Notes: a model not told the origin generated them from the sequence alone. A DNA stretch of 10,353 bases from CAZEAC01 sp964510065 (GCA_964510065.1 CAZEAC010000121.1:1-10353), one strand, 5' to 3'. Counted from the first letter of the stretch, positions 1 to 6,762 are shown. Program-made: numbers and translations.

Positions 1-122
1 CACAGACTAGCGAGGATTCGCGGCACTGCTGTTCGACCTTCGCTCGATGGTCTGATGCGAAGCCTCGCTTGTGCCTCGCACCTCTTCGAGAAAGCTGAGT
101 TCGCCGCGAAGAACAGTTCGAT

Positions 123-908
123 TTACTGAATGGAGGCGCTGACCACAACGTATGCCGTGGTGATGTTGTGCCCATCTTCCGTGCCATAGCCTTTAGGATC
201 GAGTGTCTCTTGGCCGAAGGCTATCGCTTGAAGGCCCTTAAATTTAAATAGTTCTCTTGAAAGACGAAGCGGTGCACCATGTAAGTTTTCGACCTCAAGC
301 ACGTGTACGGTAAACTTCTTTCCGATATAGCTCTCCTGAAATGTTGCGCGAAGCTTATCTGAGTTGATTGCAGCAATGCCGTAGTGTTTCTGCGATCTGG
401 CGTAGCCTGGAAGCGGAGCCTTGGTACTGTGGGCCATCTTTGCATCGGCGATAAGATCGTCGAACTTTACCAGAGCCGCTGACGGTGCAAGCCTTGCACG
501 CATCGCCGGAGCCTGAATCTCCGGAAGCGGGCTTTGGAAAGAGGGTTGGTTCGGCTGTAAACTCTTTGGATACACCACCATCGGCATCGCTCTGCCATCG
601 ATAAGGTGCACAGTAATTTTTTCACCTTTTTCGCCAAGGCGATCCGTGGAACGCACACTCAATTTGTCATCATCAATTGCGACCTTGATTGCCGACTCAT
701 GGCGGGGAGCAAGGCCGCGAATGGGGAAGGGCATCTTTACCGTGGTAAAGCTCGCGTTTGTCGCGTAGAGCGGAATTGGATCGCCGAGATACTTGAAGCT
801 GCCCAACATCGCGTGAGTCTCGAAGCGCGGCGTTGGATCGTAAGCCGGTCCACACGATGAAACGGAGGCAAGAATAACGGGAATAAGCAGGAATGACGCT
901 TTGTTCAT
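123..908 (-). CDS. Putative lipoprotein with TraK/VirB9-like domain pattern
   Basis: The 261-residue product starts with a short hydrophobic segment (residues 5-16) followed by V-S-S-C, which fits a lipobox with Cys19 as the lipidated residue, so an envelope lipoprotein is likely. The start is supported by AAAGGTG five bases upstream of the ATG. Residues about 50-115 (beta-rich, ending in ITVHLIDGRAMPMVVYP) resemble the N-terminal domain of TraK/VirB9-type proteins. A proline-rich linker (about 114-135) follows. Residues about 190-258 carry YIGKKFTVHVLEVEN, PLRL, an F-x-G-L-x-A-I-A-F segment, then a TLDPKG turn and a final strand, which recalls the C-terminal beta-sandwich of TraK. The resemblance is recalled from family patterns, not computed. 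No other secretion gene is visible, so a stand-alone envelope protein is equally possible. It lies downstream of the aas operon on the same strand, but 465 bp of repeat-bearing DNA separates them. Confidence 0.8.
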   Translation of the reverse strand: MNKASFLLIPVILASVSSCGPAYDPTPRFETHAMLGSFKYLGDPIPLYATNASFTTVKMPFPIRGLAPRHESAIKVAIDDDKLSVRSTDRLGEKGEKITVHLIDGRAMPMVVYPKSLQPNQPSFQSPLPEIQAPAMRARLAPSAALVKFDDLIADAKMAHSTKAPLPGYARSQKHYGIAAINSDKLRATFQESYIGKKFTVHVLEVENLHGAPLRLSRELFKFKGLQAIAFGQETLDPKGYGTEDGHNITTAYVVVSASIQ

Positions 909-920
909 GGCTACACCTTT

Positions 921-940
921 AAAAAACCTAGCGAGGCTAG
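921..940 (-). terminator. Small hairpin plus T-run before the lipoprotein gene
   Basis: On the minus strand, CTAGC (pairing 940-936) and GCTAG (932-928) form a perfect 5-bp stem with a 3-base loop, followed by G and six T residues (926-921). This has the layout of a weak intrinsic terminator or attenuator. It ends about 12 bases upstream of the start codon at 908. The stem is short, so the function is uncertain; it might stop read-through from the aas operon. Confidence 0.3.
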
Positions 941-1081
941 TGCTTCAACACCGGCAGAAGGCGCAATTCACCTTTGCCTACCCTCTATCCGTTGGCCTTG
1001 GCCGATTGCTTCAGGGTATTTTTCAAAATGCGCTAACCTGTTGATAGTACAAACATTTGCGTGCTTGAGGCGGGATCGGGC

Positions 1082-1238
1082 ACTAGTACTCTGTTAACGA
1101 AATCTTCTCACTTTTCCCTGCCTCGGTGTCCTCTGAACCTCTGTGGTTTATTTTTCTCTATAAAAACCACAGAGACACAGAGTGCACCGAGTGGGGACCG
1201 AGACTAATGACAAGTTATTTCGTTAACAGAGTACTAGT
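1082..1238. repeat. MITE-like palindromic element, copy A
   Basis: The ends at 1082-1103 and 1217-1238 are perfect 22-bp inverted repeats (ACTAGTACTCTG... against ...CAGAGTACTAGT). Nested inside is a second imperfect palindrome (1122-1191) with a perfect 11-bp core, CTCTGTGGTTT at 1139-1149 and AAACCACAGAG at 1164-1174. The element is 157 bp, carries no plausible gene and shows no obvious target-site duplication. This is the structure expected of a small non-autonomous mobile element or a large REP/BIME-type palindrome. Bases 1166-1207 recur with 40 of 42 identities at 10261-10302. Confidence 0.75.
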
Positions 1239-1350
1239 ACACTGTAATCAAGATAACTTACCCTTCCTCTCGGTTCTAACTCGGCGCTCCCTGTGCCTCT
1301 GTGGTTTATTTTGCTTCCAAAAAACCACAGAGGCACGAAGGGCATAGAGA
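1231..1350. repeat. Palindromic element, copy B, fused to copy A
   Basis: The left end (1233-1254) matches the left end of copy A at 17 of 22 positions and that of copy C at 18 of 22. It shares the self-complementary GTACTAGTAC (1231-1240) with the right end of copy A, so the two elements overlap. Its core is a perfect 15-bp stem, GTGCCTCTGTGGTTT (1293-1307) and its complement (1322-1336), with a 14-base loop. No matching right terminal repeat is visible before the aas stop codon, so this copy looks right-truncated or diverged; the right boundary is approximate. The stem lies about 40 bases past the end of aas and could stabilise the 3' end of that mRNA. Confidence 0.6.
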
Positions 1351-1373
1351 TGAGAAGAGTCGGAAAAGATACG

Positions 1374-3566
1374 TCACGAATTTTTCGTCATGTCCGCTGC
1401 TAAAGTTTTAATTGCACGAAGATCCAGTTTGCCTGTACCGAGCAGCGGGATTTTTTCAATTTTAAAGTATGCGTCTTTTTTCGGAATCCACAAATTCGGA
1501 AGCCCGGCTTCACCAAGCTTTCCATTAATATCTTCAATACAAAGCTCGGTTGTGTGAAGCACCACGAGCTGCTCACCTTTTTTCTCGTGCGGCACCGCGG
1601 TAACGACTAAAGTCTGTTCGCTCTCACCAATGGCACGCAAGATCTCTTCTTCGACTTTAGTATGTGGCACCATTTCACCGCCAATCTTACTAAAACGCGA
1701 AAGCCTATCGGTGATATAGAGAAAGCCGTGCCGATCAAGCTTTGCGATATCCCCGGTAATGTACCAGCCATCGCGAATCACCTCCTTCGTCTTTCCGGGA
1801 TCATTGAGATAGCCGGCCATAACATTTGGACCCTTCACTAAGAGAAGCCCGGCGCTATCGACGGGAAGTTCGGCGAAGGAATCCGGATCGACAATCTTGA
1901 GCGCGATGCCTGGGAGCGGATGTCCAACACTCCCCGGCTTATTGCCGATCTGGCTCATACGGTGGTCGCGGTATGAAGGCAGACTCAACGTTGCTACTGG
2001 GGAAAGTTCCGAGCAGCCGTAACCTTCTAGCGGTGTCACATTAAATTTTACATTGAACGCATGAGCCAAGCTCTCTTTCAGCTTTTCTGCGCCGACTACG
2101 GTAATACGAAGAGTAGCGAACTGCTCCTTCTCGCACTTTCTAAGATACGCATTCAAGAATGTCGGAGTCGCAAGTAACAGTGTGCCTCTCTGTTTCTGGA
2201 CGAGCTCACCAATAATGCCGGCATCGAGAGGATTCGCATGGTACGCCGCTCGCGTGCCAGTGAGTAACGGCAACCATAAAGTCCCGGTAAATCCAAATGA
2301 GTGAAAAAAAGGCAGTACGCCAATCATGCAGTCATCGCGACGAAGTTGAAAAACTTCGCGGAGTCCCTCGATATTTGAAAGGATGTTCCGGTGGGAAAGC
2401 ATTACCCCTTTGGGCATTCCGGTGCTTCCACTAGAAAAAATAATTGTCGCTAAGTCGGCACTCTTTGAAGTGAGTCGCCGGAACAAGAAACTTGGGATTA
2501 GCAACGCCGTGGCGAGCCAGAAAATCTTAGCAGCTTTCCCGAGCTCTTCGGCGAGATCTTCGAAGTAGACCATCCCGGCAAGCTCGGGAAGTTTGCCTTT
2601 TTTTAGAAAGAGCTTGGAGCTGAGCACTTTTGTTGCTTTGCACTGGGCAAGTGTTAGTTCCAAGCCTTCTTTAGAAACTGTGTAGTTAAGGTTAACCGGG
2701 ACCTTTCCCGCAAAAACTGCCGCCACGTTTGCGAGCGCACCGGCTACTCCTTGAGGCAGCATAATCGCAAGCCGTTCCTGAGCGGCGAAATGGCGCTTGA
2801 AAATCTTTGAAAGCGCGGCGCCGATAGCAAGGACAGAAAGGTAGTTCAAAGATTTACCCGAAGACTCGACAATCGCGGTCTGAAAAAGATTTTTCCGGGC
2901 AGCCTTTATAAAAGCATTGCCGAGCGTGTCATTCGCGCTTTCCCGGCTCTCAAAGGCGCTGGCGGACATCTCCTGAATTCGGGCACGAATTTCCTGTGCG
3001 GAAGTGGATGAAGGAAGTGGTTTACCGAAAGTGATATGCACGGGAAGCGGAATCTTTTTCGGAAGTTTCTTCAGTGCCGGACCATCCCGAAAGCTAAACA
3101 TACTGCCCCATAGTCTATCGAGATGCACTGGAATGATGGGCACGTCGAGCCCTTCGACAATTCGCTCAAAACCCTTGTTAAAAGGAAGCATCGTGCCGAG
3201 CCGGGTAAGTGCGCCCTCCGCGAAGATTCCGACGAGCTCGCCTTTTTCGAGGTGTTCTCGCGCCTTCATTAAGGAGCGCAGTATCTCCTTCGGGCCGTCT
3301 TTTTCGGAGACAGGAATAGTCTTGAACGCCCTTACAATCGGGTTTAGCACGGGAATGTCGTAAAACTGACGAAACATCAAGAAGCGGATCGGACGGCGAA
3401 GTGTAGAAAGTAAAAGTGGCGGATCGCTGTAAGCGACATGATTCGCCACAAGCAGAGCTCCGCCCTTTGCAGGAACATTCTCCCGTCCCTCGACCTTTAG
3501 TCGATAAAAACTGTGTGCCAGGAGCCAGTTAATTGTACGGAGAAGTATTTCGAGAATTTGCTGCAT
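1374..3566 (-). CDS. aas: Aas-type acyltransferase / acyl-ACP synthetase
   Basis: The 730-residue product has the two-domain layout and length of E. coli Aas (about 719 residues). Residues 1-205 are a PlsC-type acyltransferase: NHVAYSD gives the catalytic H-x4-D (His43, Asp48) and FAEGALTR (115-122) is the glycerophosphate-binding block. Residues about 225-725 are an AMP-forming acyl-adenylate domain: phosphate loop SSGSTGMPKG (378-387), EGYGCSE (514-520), YITGD (602-606), KIGGEMV (627-633) and the C-terminal catalytic Lys in LLGTGK (Lys713). Family knowledge: Aas loads a free fatty acid on acyl carrier protein with ATP and transfers it to lysophospholipid at the inner membrane, so repairing damaged phospholipid. 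It is the last gene of the pspA operon, 30 bp after its neighbour, with no strong ribosome binding site, so it may rely on translation of the upstream gene. No LplT transporter gene is present here. Confidence 0.93.
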   Translation of the reverse strand: MQQILEILLRTINWLLAHSFYRLKVEGRENVPAKGGALLVANHVAYSDPPLLLSTLRRPIRFLMFRQFYDIPVLNPIVRAFKTIPVSEKDGPKEILRSLMKAREHLEKGELVGIFAEGALTRLGTMLPFNKGFERIVEGLDVPIIPVHLDRLWGSMFSFRDGPALKKLPKKIPLPVHITFGKPLPSSTSAQEIRARIQEMSASAFESRESANDTLGNAFIKAARKNLFQTAIVESSGKSLNYLSVLAIGAALSKIFKRHFAAQERLAIMLPQGVAGALANVAAVFAGKVPVNLNYTVSKEGLELTLAQCKATKVLSSKLFLKKGKLPELAGMVYFEDLAEELGKAAKIFWLATALLIPSFLFRRLTSKSADLATIIFSSGSTGMPKGVMLSHRNILSNIEGLREVFQLRRDDCMIGVLPFFHSFGFTGTLWLPLLTGTRAAYHANPLDAGIIGELVQKQRGTLLLATPTFLNAYLRKCEKEQFATLRITVVGAEKLKESLAHAFNVKFNVTPLEGYGCSELSPVATLSLPSYRDHRMSQIGNKPGSVGHPLPGIALKIVDPDSFAELPVDSAGLLLVKGPNVMAGYLNDPGKTKEVIRDGWYITGDIAKLDRHGFLYITDRLSRFSKIGGEMVPHTKVEEEILRAIGESEQTLVVTAVPHEKKGEQLVVLHTTELCIEDINGKLGEAGLPNLWIPKKDAYFKIEKIPLLGTGKLDLRAIKTLAADMTKNS

Positions 3567-3596
3567 GCATATCGTTTATCACAGGTTTCGCCGTGC

Positions 3597-4931
3597 TTAC
3601 ACCTCCCACGAAGCAAAGCGCTTCTGAAAGTCACCAATCTGGAGCTTAATTTCAGCGTTATAGCGCTCTAAAATTGAGGAGCCGATTACAATGAGTGTTC
3701 CTAAGATGGCAAGGCTAAGCCACGGACTCATGCTGGCAAGATTAAAGGCGTAGCGAATATGGTAGAGAAGGCCAAATAGTATACCGATCGAGCCCAATAG
3801 GAAGTAGCCTTTTCGCTGTAGCACGACACCGCTCGCGGTCACTATCATCGAGAAGCTAATGCACAGGAACGTAGCAAGTACTCCAGGATAGCGTAACATG
3901 CCAAAGCTTACGGAAAGCACGGCGACAATGCTTGCACAGTTTCGCAGCATGCCGCGAATGCCGCGCTCGGAATAGAAAGAGAGGAGAACGAAGAGAAGTG
4001 CCACTGGCAGTGTTCGCAAATAAAAGATGTTGGCAGTCGGCGCGAAGCCTCCCTCAAAGAATGCCGATAATAAGTTCTCCCATGAGAATACGGCAAATGG
4101 TATTGAGGCAAACTGCACAACGCTTCGTTGATCTTCTGTCTGCAGATACGACGCGAGATAGCGAAAGAGAAATCCTGCAGCGCAGCCGAATATGACCGCT
4201 CTGAAAAGAGCCCCGACTTCAACTGTATAAAGAAGCATTGTCCTTCCCACAAGAAAGACGAAGGGAAGCCAGAGAATGATTCTGACTAATAAGCCCTCTT
4301 TTGTTTTAATCATTGAGCCGAGTCGCGAAAGCAGTCGGTCAAATCTGCTGGCGAAAACAAAGAGTATAAGGGTAAGAATGCCCATCGAAAGCTCGTCCCG
4401 TTTAGGAATAAGCATCAGTGAGTTTGCAAGGAGGAATACTGAGGTTAACTTTACTGCCTCCTTTCGAAGGAGCGCCGAAAAAGAGAGAAATACTATCGGA
4501 ATGAGCAAGGCCATGCCGATGGCGCAGGTGCTAAGCGCCGCAAAATCGGAAGTCGCTGACCAAAGCAGATATTTTGGGTAGTTGGTGTGATGTATAAGAA
4601 AGGGATCGCCGTAGCGTGAAAACAGCAGTGCGCCAAGTTGACAGAAGTGTACCGGAGCAAGCGCCGCAGTTATTGCCAGGAACGTTCGGGCTCCCTTGTC
4701 ATCTCTGATCTTTAGCCCGCACACAAATCCGGCGCAGGTAAGGAGCAAGGTATAGCCAAGAAAGGCATAATAGCGAGTAACATGATCGAATCCGTCCCAG
4801 CGTTGAATGAGAAAGGTAAGTCCAGCCGCCAATATCGCGATGCTTCCTAAGATTCGAAGTATCCTAGGAAGCAGCGCCAGTCCCGCGGGCGCTTGGGCTT
4901 GCTCGATGTTTGCTTTAAGTATGGATTGCAT
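3597..4931 (-). CDS. Polytopic inner-membrane protein of the pspA operon
   Basis: The 444-residue product has about 12-14 hydrophobic segments spread over its length (for example 22-43, 55-74, 82-104, 128-153, 215-236, 241-262, 306-320, 350-370, 376-393, 402-420), so it is an integral membrane protein. No catalytic or transporter motif is visible. The N-terminal pattern (a helix, a short loop with R-W-D, then a helix) and the C-terminal end (WLSLAILGTLIVIGSSILER, then an amphipathic tail ending SWEV) recall DUF2157-type membrane proteins of unknown function; this is a resemblance only. The start is supported by AAAGGTG four bases upstream of the ATG. It begins 17 bp after the pspA stop and ends 30 bp before aas, so the three are almost certainly one transcript. 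It could be the membrane partner of the PspA-like protein, or a helper that moves lipid for Aas; both are inference. Confidence 0.85.
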   Translation of the reverse strand: MQSILKANIEQAQAPAGLALLPRILRILGSIAILAAGLTFLIQRWDGFDHVTRYYAFLGYTLLLTCAGFVCGLKIRDDKGARTFLAITAALAPVHFCQLGALLFSRYGDPFLIHHTNYPKYLLWSATSDFAALSTCAIGMALLIPIVFLSFSALLRKEAVKLTSVFLLANSLMLIPKRDELSMGILTLILFVFASRFDRLLSRLGSMIKTKEGLLVRIILWLPFVFLVGRTMLLYTVEVGALFRAVIFGCAAGFLFRYLASYLQTEDQRSVVQFASIPFAVFSWENLLSAFFEGGFAPTANIFYLRTLPVALLFVLLSFYSERGIRGMLRNCASIVAVLSVSFGMLRYPGVLATFLCISFSMIVTASGVVLQRKGYFLLGSIGILFGLLYHIRYAFNLASMSPWLSLAILGTLIVIGSSILERYNAEIKLQIGDFQKRFASWEV

Positions 4932-4948
4932 ATGGCACCTTTGGCTTC

Positions 4949-5632
4949 TTAGTCTTCATTATGCCGGGGAGGTTGAACTATCGGACCTTTCGCCTGTTCG
5001 ATCATGGCTTGAAGTGCTGCACTAAGTTCGGCCTCTTCATCGGCGTTGCTGAATTCCGCTTCAAAATCGTCGACGAGCGGAGCTGCGCAGGAGCCTTCGA
5101 ACTCATAGCCGGTGACCTTAGTCTCCCATCGTTCAAAGATCTCATCGAGCTCGCCAATCAGATGAGAATCGTCAACTTGTAAGGTGCGAAGCGCTTCGGC
5201 GCGAGATTGGCGAGTGCGCAGAAGGTTTCGCTGCTGTGTCAACTTGCTGAGTTTGTCATCAATCGTCACCAAGTCCTGGAGCAGCTGCTTCTCGAAGCGC
5301 GCGTGCTCGCGTTCCTGCTCTTCGGCTTCGTGCAGCTCGCGCTCCGCGCGTTTTTGGCGTTTTACGCACTCCAGTGCCTTTTTCTGATCGGACTCCGCGG
5401 TCTTAATTGCGCGTTCACGCCAGGATTCATTGTTTTTTCTGAGTTCCTCGATATTTTTGCGCATGGCTAAGCCGTCTTGGCGTACCTTCTTGAGCTGCAC
5501 ATTGGCACGGGCACGTGCCTCCTGTACCTCTTTGAGCGCGGCGTTAACCAGGGCTTCATGATTCTCGACCTGGCTAATCATCCACTGGAAGCTTGAAGTA
5601 ATGCTTGAAGTAAGACGGCGAAAGCTATTCAT
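4949..5632 (-). CDS. pspA: PspA/IM30 family phage-shock protein
   Basis: With the start used here the product is 227 residues, close to the 222 of E. coli PspA. It is almost wholly helical and highly charged. Features in order: an amphipathic N-terminal helix (1-20) for membrane contact; VENHEALVNAALKEV (22-36), matching the conserved E-D-P-E-K region; a long coiled coil (36-150) with NNESWRERAIKTA (67-79), aligning with the W-Q-E-K-A block of PspA; and a C-terminal LVDDFEAEF...ELSAALQAM helix (186-210). Family proteins assemble into rods or rings on stressed inner membrane and limit proton leakage. The reading frame runs upstream to an ATG at 5710 (253 residues), but the ATG at 5632 has GGAG five bases ahead, the upper one has no good site, and the extra 26 residues do not fit the family. 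It is the first gene of the operon. No pspB, pspC or pspF is present. Confidence 0.87.
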   Translation of the reverse strand: MNSFRRLTSSITSSFQWMISQVENHEALVNAALKEVQEARARANVQLKKVRQDGLAMRKNIEELRKNNESWRERAIKTAESDQKKALECVKRQKRAERELHEAEEQEREHARFEKQLLQDLVTIDDKLSKLTQQRNLLRTRQSRAEALRTLQVDDSHLIGELDEIFERWETKVTGYEFEGSCAAPLVDDFEAEFSNADEEAELSAALQAMIEQAKGPIVQPPRHNED

Positions 5633-5812
5633 AAAAACTCCATAGATACTGTTCTCATCTTTTGAGGATACTACGAGGCGCCGGCCTAAGCCCTGGCTCA
5701 TTTGTGACATTGTTTAATCTGCTCTGCTACTCTACAAATAAGTCATATATTAACGGCAAAATACTGAATGTTTGCGCTTTTGTTACTTCCATAGATAAGT
5801 TACAATGTATAA
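5633..5812. promoter_or_regulatory. Divergent control region between pspA and the winged-helix gene
   Basis: The 180-bp gap must hold the promoter of the leftward pspA operon and that of the rightward regulator. I find no sigma-54 (-24/-12) element of the TGGCAC...TTGCA type, so control by a PspF-like activator is not supported. The minus-strand promoter has only weak sigma-70 matches (for example TTGCCG at 5759-5754) and is not called. The rightward promoter and the inverted repeat in it are listed separately. If the pspA start at 5632 is right, the pspA leader is long. Confidence 0.5.
5780..5806 (+). promoter_or_regulatory. Candidate promoter with overlapping 9-bp inverted repeat
   Basis: TTGTTACTT (5780-5788) and AAGTTACAA (5797-5805) form an inverted repeat matching at 8 of 9 positions, with an 8-base spacer. 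The same stretch contains TTGTTA (5780-5785) as a -35 and TACAAT (5801-5806) as a -10, spaced 15 bp, slightly short. Transcription would then start at about 5812-5814, at the ATG at 5813, where no Shine-Dalgarno sequence exists, so a leaderless mRNA is expected. An operator overlapping the promoter fits repression by the adjacent DNA-binding protein, which is inference. Confidence 0.45.
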
Positions 5813-6613
5813 ATGGCAACTAATAAATACCGATCGCTCTTTGGACGTTACGAACTTTTTATCGCAGCCGCCTGCGTTGGCGCGCACGCCAATGAATCGG
5901 AAGGTTTTCGCCAGCGCGAAGTACGCTTCCTTTCAGAGCTATTTCTCAACTGGGTTGAAAATGGAATCCATAAAAGCTCGCTACAGCTGCAAAATACGCA
6001 GATAGCTCGATATCTCGATCATTTAGTGGCGGAGGGTTTTGCGCGGAAGATTTCGCGGGAGAAACATCCGCGCTATCGATTGACTCGCGTCGGACTTCTG
6101 GAGCTGGTTTCGCGCATGGCGGAGACGCCGCGTGAAAAACGAGAGGGCAGTTTCTTCTTTCTCTTTTATTTCATCAAGAACTACGGGCCGCGAATCTTTG
6201 AGTTGGTGCGCAAAGAAGGCGGTCAGTTCCCCTCGGCGCTACGTATTGAGCTTGAAGCGCTGCTCGATGCGAAGCAGCTGCTTGCGCGCGAGATTCGTGA
6301 AACTAAACGTGAAATGGAGAAGCTTGCCGCGCGCTCCGACGACGCGCGAAATTCCAGTAGTCTCTGCACCCGGCTTCATCATGGGAATTCGCGTTTCGAA
6401 GAGATCGTCAAGGAGCTTGAAAATAGGTTTCCTTATGACCTCAATAGTCAGAAGCCGCTTTCTGAGTTGATTTTCTCACTTCCGCCGGAGGCACGACGTT
6501 GGGAGCTCGAAGTGGGGAACCTTTGCCGTGCCGCTGAAATTTGGGACCCGGAGCGGCGACTGCTCGATTCGTACCTTAAAGAGCTTTCAAAGCTTGAGCA
6601 GGCAATTAGTTAA
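5813..6613 (+). CDS. Winged-helix DNA-binding protein with coiled-coil C-terminal part
   Basis: The 266-residue product has a winged-helix pattern at about residues 33-103: helix REVRFLSELFLNWVENG, helix SLQLQNTQIARYLDHLVAEGF with the likely recognition segment at about 60-74, then a wing RKISREKHPRYRLTRVG and helix LLELVSRMA. The layout recalls PadR/MarR-type regulators, but I cannot assign a family. Residues 140-172 form a charged coiled coil (LEALLDAKQLLAREIRETKREMEKLAA), a likely dimer or partner surface; the rest is helical with no visible enzyme motif. It is divergent from the pspA operon with 180 bp between, the usual place for a local regulator. The start has no ribosome binding site but sits just after a TACAAT box, so translation may be leaderless. 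A role in sensing PspA state or membrane stress is inference. Confidence 0.8.
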   Translation: MATNKYRSLFGRYELFIAAACVGAHANESEGFRQREVRFLSELFLNWVENGIHKSSLQLQNTQIARYLDHLVAEGFARKISREKHPRYRLTRVGLLELVSRMAETPREKREGSFFFLFYFIKNYGPRIFELVRKEGGQFPSALRIELEALLDAKQLLAREIRETKREMEKLAARSDDARNSSSLCTRLHHGNSRFEEIVKELENRFPYDLNSQKPLSELIFSLPPEARRWELEVGNLCRAAEIWDPERRLLDSYLKELSKLEQAIS

Positions 6614-6626
6614 ATTGTTCGGGGTG

Positions 6627-6655
6627 TGTTCGCTATAGCAGAACAAACGTATAAT
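6627..6655 (+). promoter_or_regulatory. Candidate promoter with 19-bp dyad upstream of the giant gene
   Basis: TATAAT at 6650-6655 is a perfect sigma-70 -10 box. In the -35 position there is no good box, but there is a dyad, TGTTCGCTATAGCAGAACA (6627-6645): five outer pairs, one bulged A, then GCT/AGC around AT. A promoter without a -35 box, overlapped by a dyad, suggests regulated transcription, either repressor- or activator-controlled. The dyad lies 14 bp after the stop of the winged-helix gene. It lacks a T-run, which argues against a terminator. Transcription would start near 6662, giving a leader of about 119 bases for the gene at 6781. Confidence 0.45.
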
Positions 6656-6747
6656 CTATTCTATATAAGCCTTATTTTGTTTAAAAGTGTGCACGTAGCC
6701 CAGCTTCGAAAAAAACTATCGTAGCACGGCAAAAGGAGTAAAATAGC

Positions 6748-6762
6748 GCGGCTTTCCGCCGC
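6748..6762 (+). other. Small GC hairpin in the leader of the giant gene
   Basis: GCGGC (6748-6752) and GCCGC (6758-6762) form a perfect 5-bp stem with loop TTTCC. It ends about ten bases before the GAGGGG ribosome binding site (6772-6777). It may tune translation start, but a stem this short can occur by chance. A TAAAAT box at 6739-6744 just upstream is a second, weaker -10 candidate. Confidence 0.25.

Larger units (their letters stand above)
909..1373. other. Non-coding region between aas and the lipoprotein gene
   Basis: This 465-bp stretch has no convincing gene. The right part (1082-1350) is filled by two palindromic repeat elements described separately. A small hairpin lies just upstream of the lipoprotein start (928-940). 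Between 941 and 1080 I see no repeat, RNA gene or clear sigma-70 promoter. The minus-strand promoter for the lipoprotein gene should lie here but has no box good enough to call. Confidence 0.6.

Noticed and set aside
1..129. Open plus-strand frame running from the window edge to a TGA at 127-129
   Set aside because: Only 42 codons, no recognisable protein, and it would overlap the lipoprotein stop. The minus strand is also open here without a start, so no gene is called.
606..860. 84-residue plus-strand frame
   Set aside because: Antisense to the lipoprotein gene, with no ribosome binding site or family resemblance.
992..1003. TTGGCCTTGGCC direct repeat / imperfect palindrome
   Set aside because: Too short and simple to support a site; not repeated elsewhere.
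1126..1347. 73-residue plus-strand frame
   Set aside because: It is the translation of the two palindromic repeats, not a gene.
1082..1350. CRISPR array, because of the repeated CTCTGTGG motifs
   Set aside because: The repeats are inverted hairpins with unequal spacing, not direct repeats with spacers of constant length.
3004..3363. 119-residue plus-strand frame
   Set aside because: Lies wholly antisense to the acyltransferase domain of aas, where the catalytic motifs are clear.
3908..4252. 114-residue minus-strand frame
   Set aside because: Out-of-frame shadow inside the membrane-protein gene.
6627..6645. LexA (SOS) box reading of the TGTTC...GAACA dyad
   Set aside because: The half-sites are in the opposite orientation to the GAAC-N4-GTTC type box and the spacing differs, so no SOS control is claimed.
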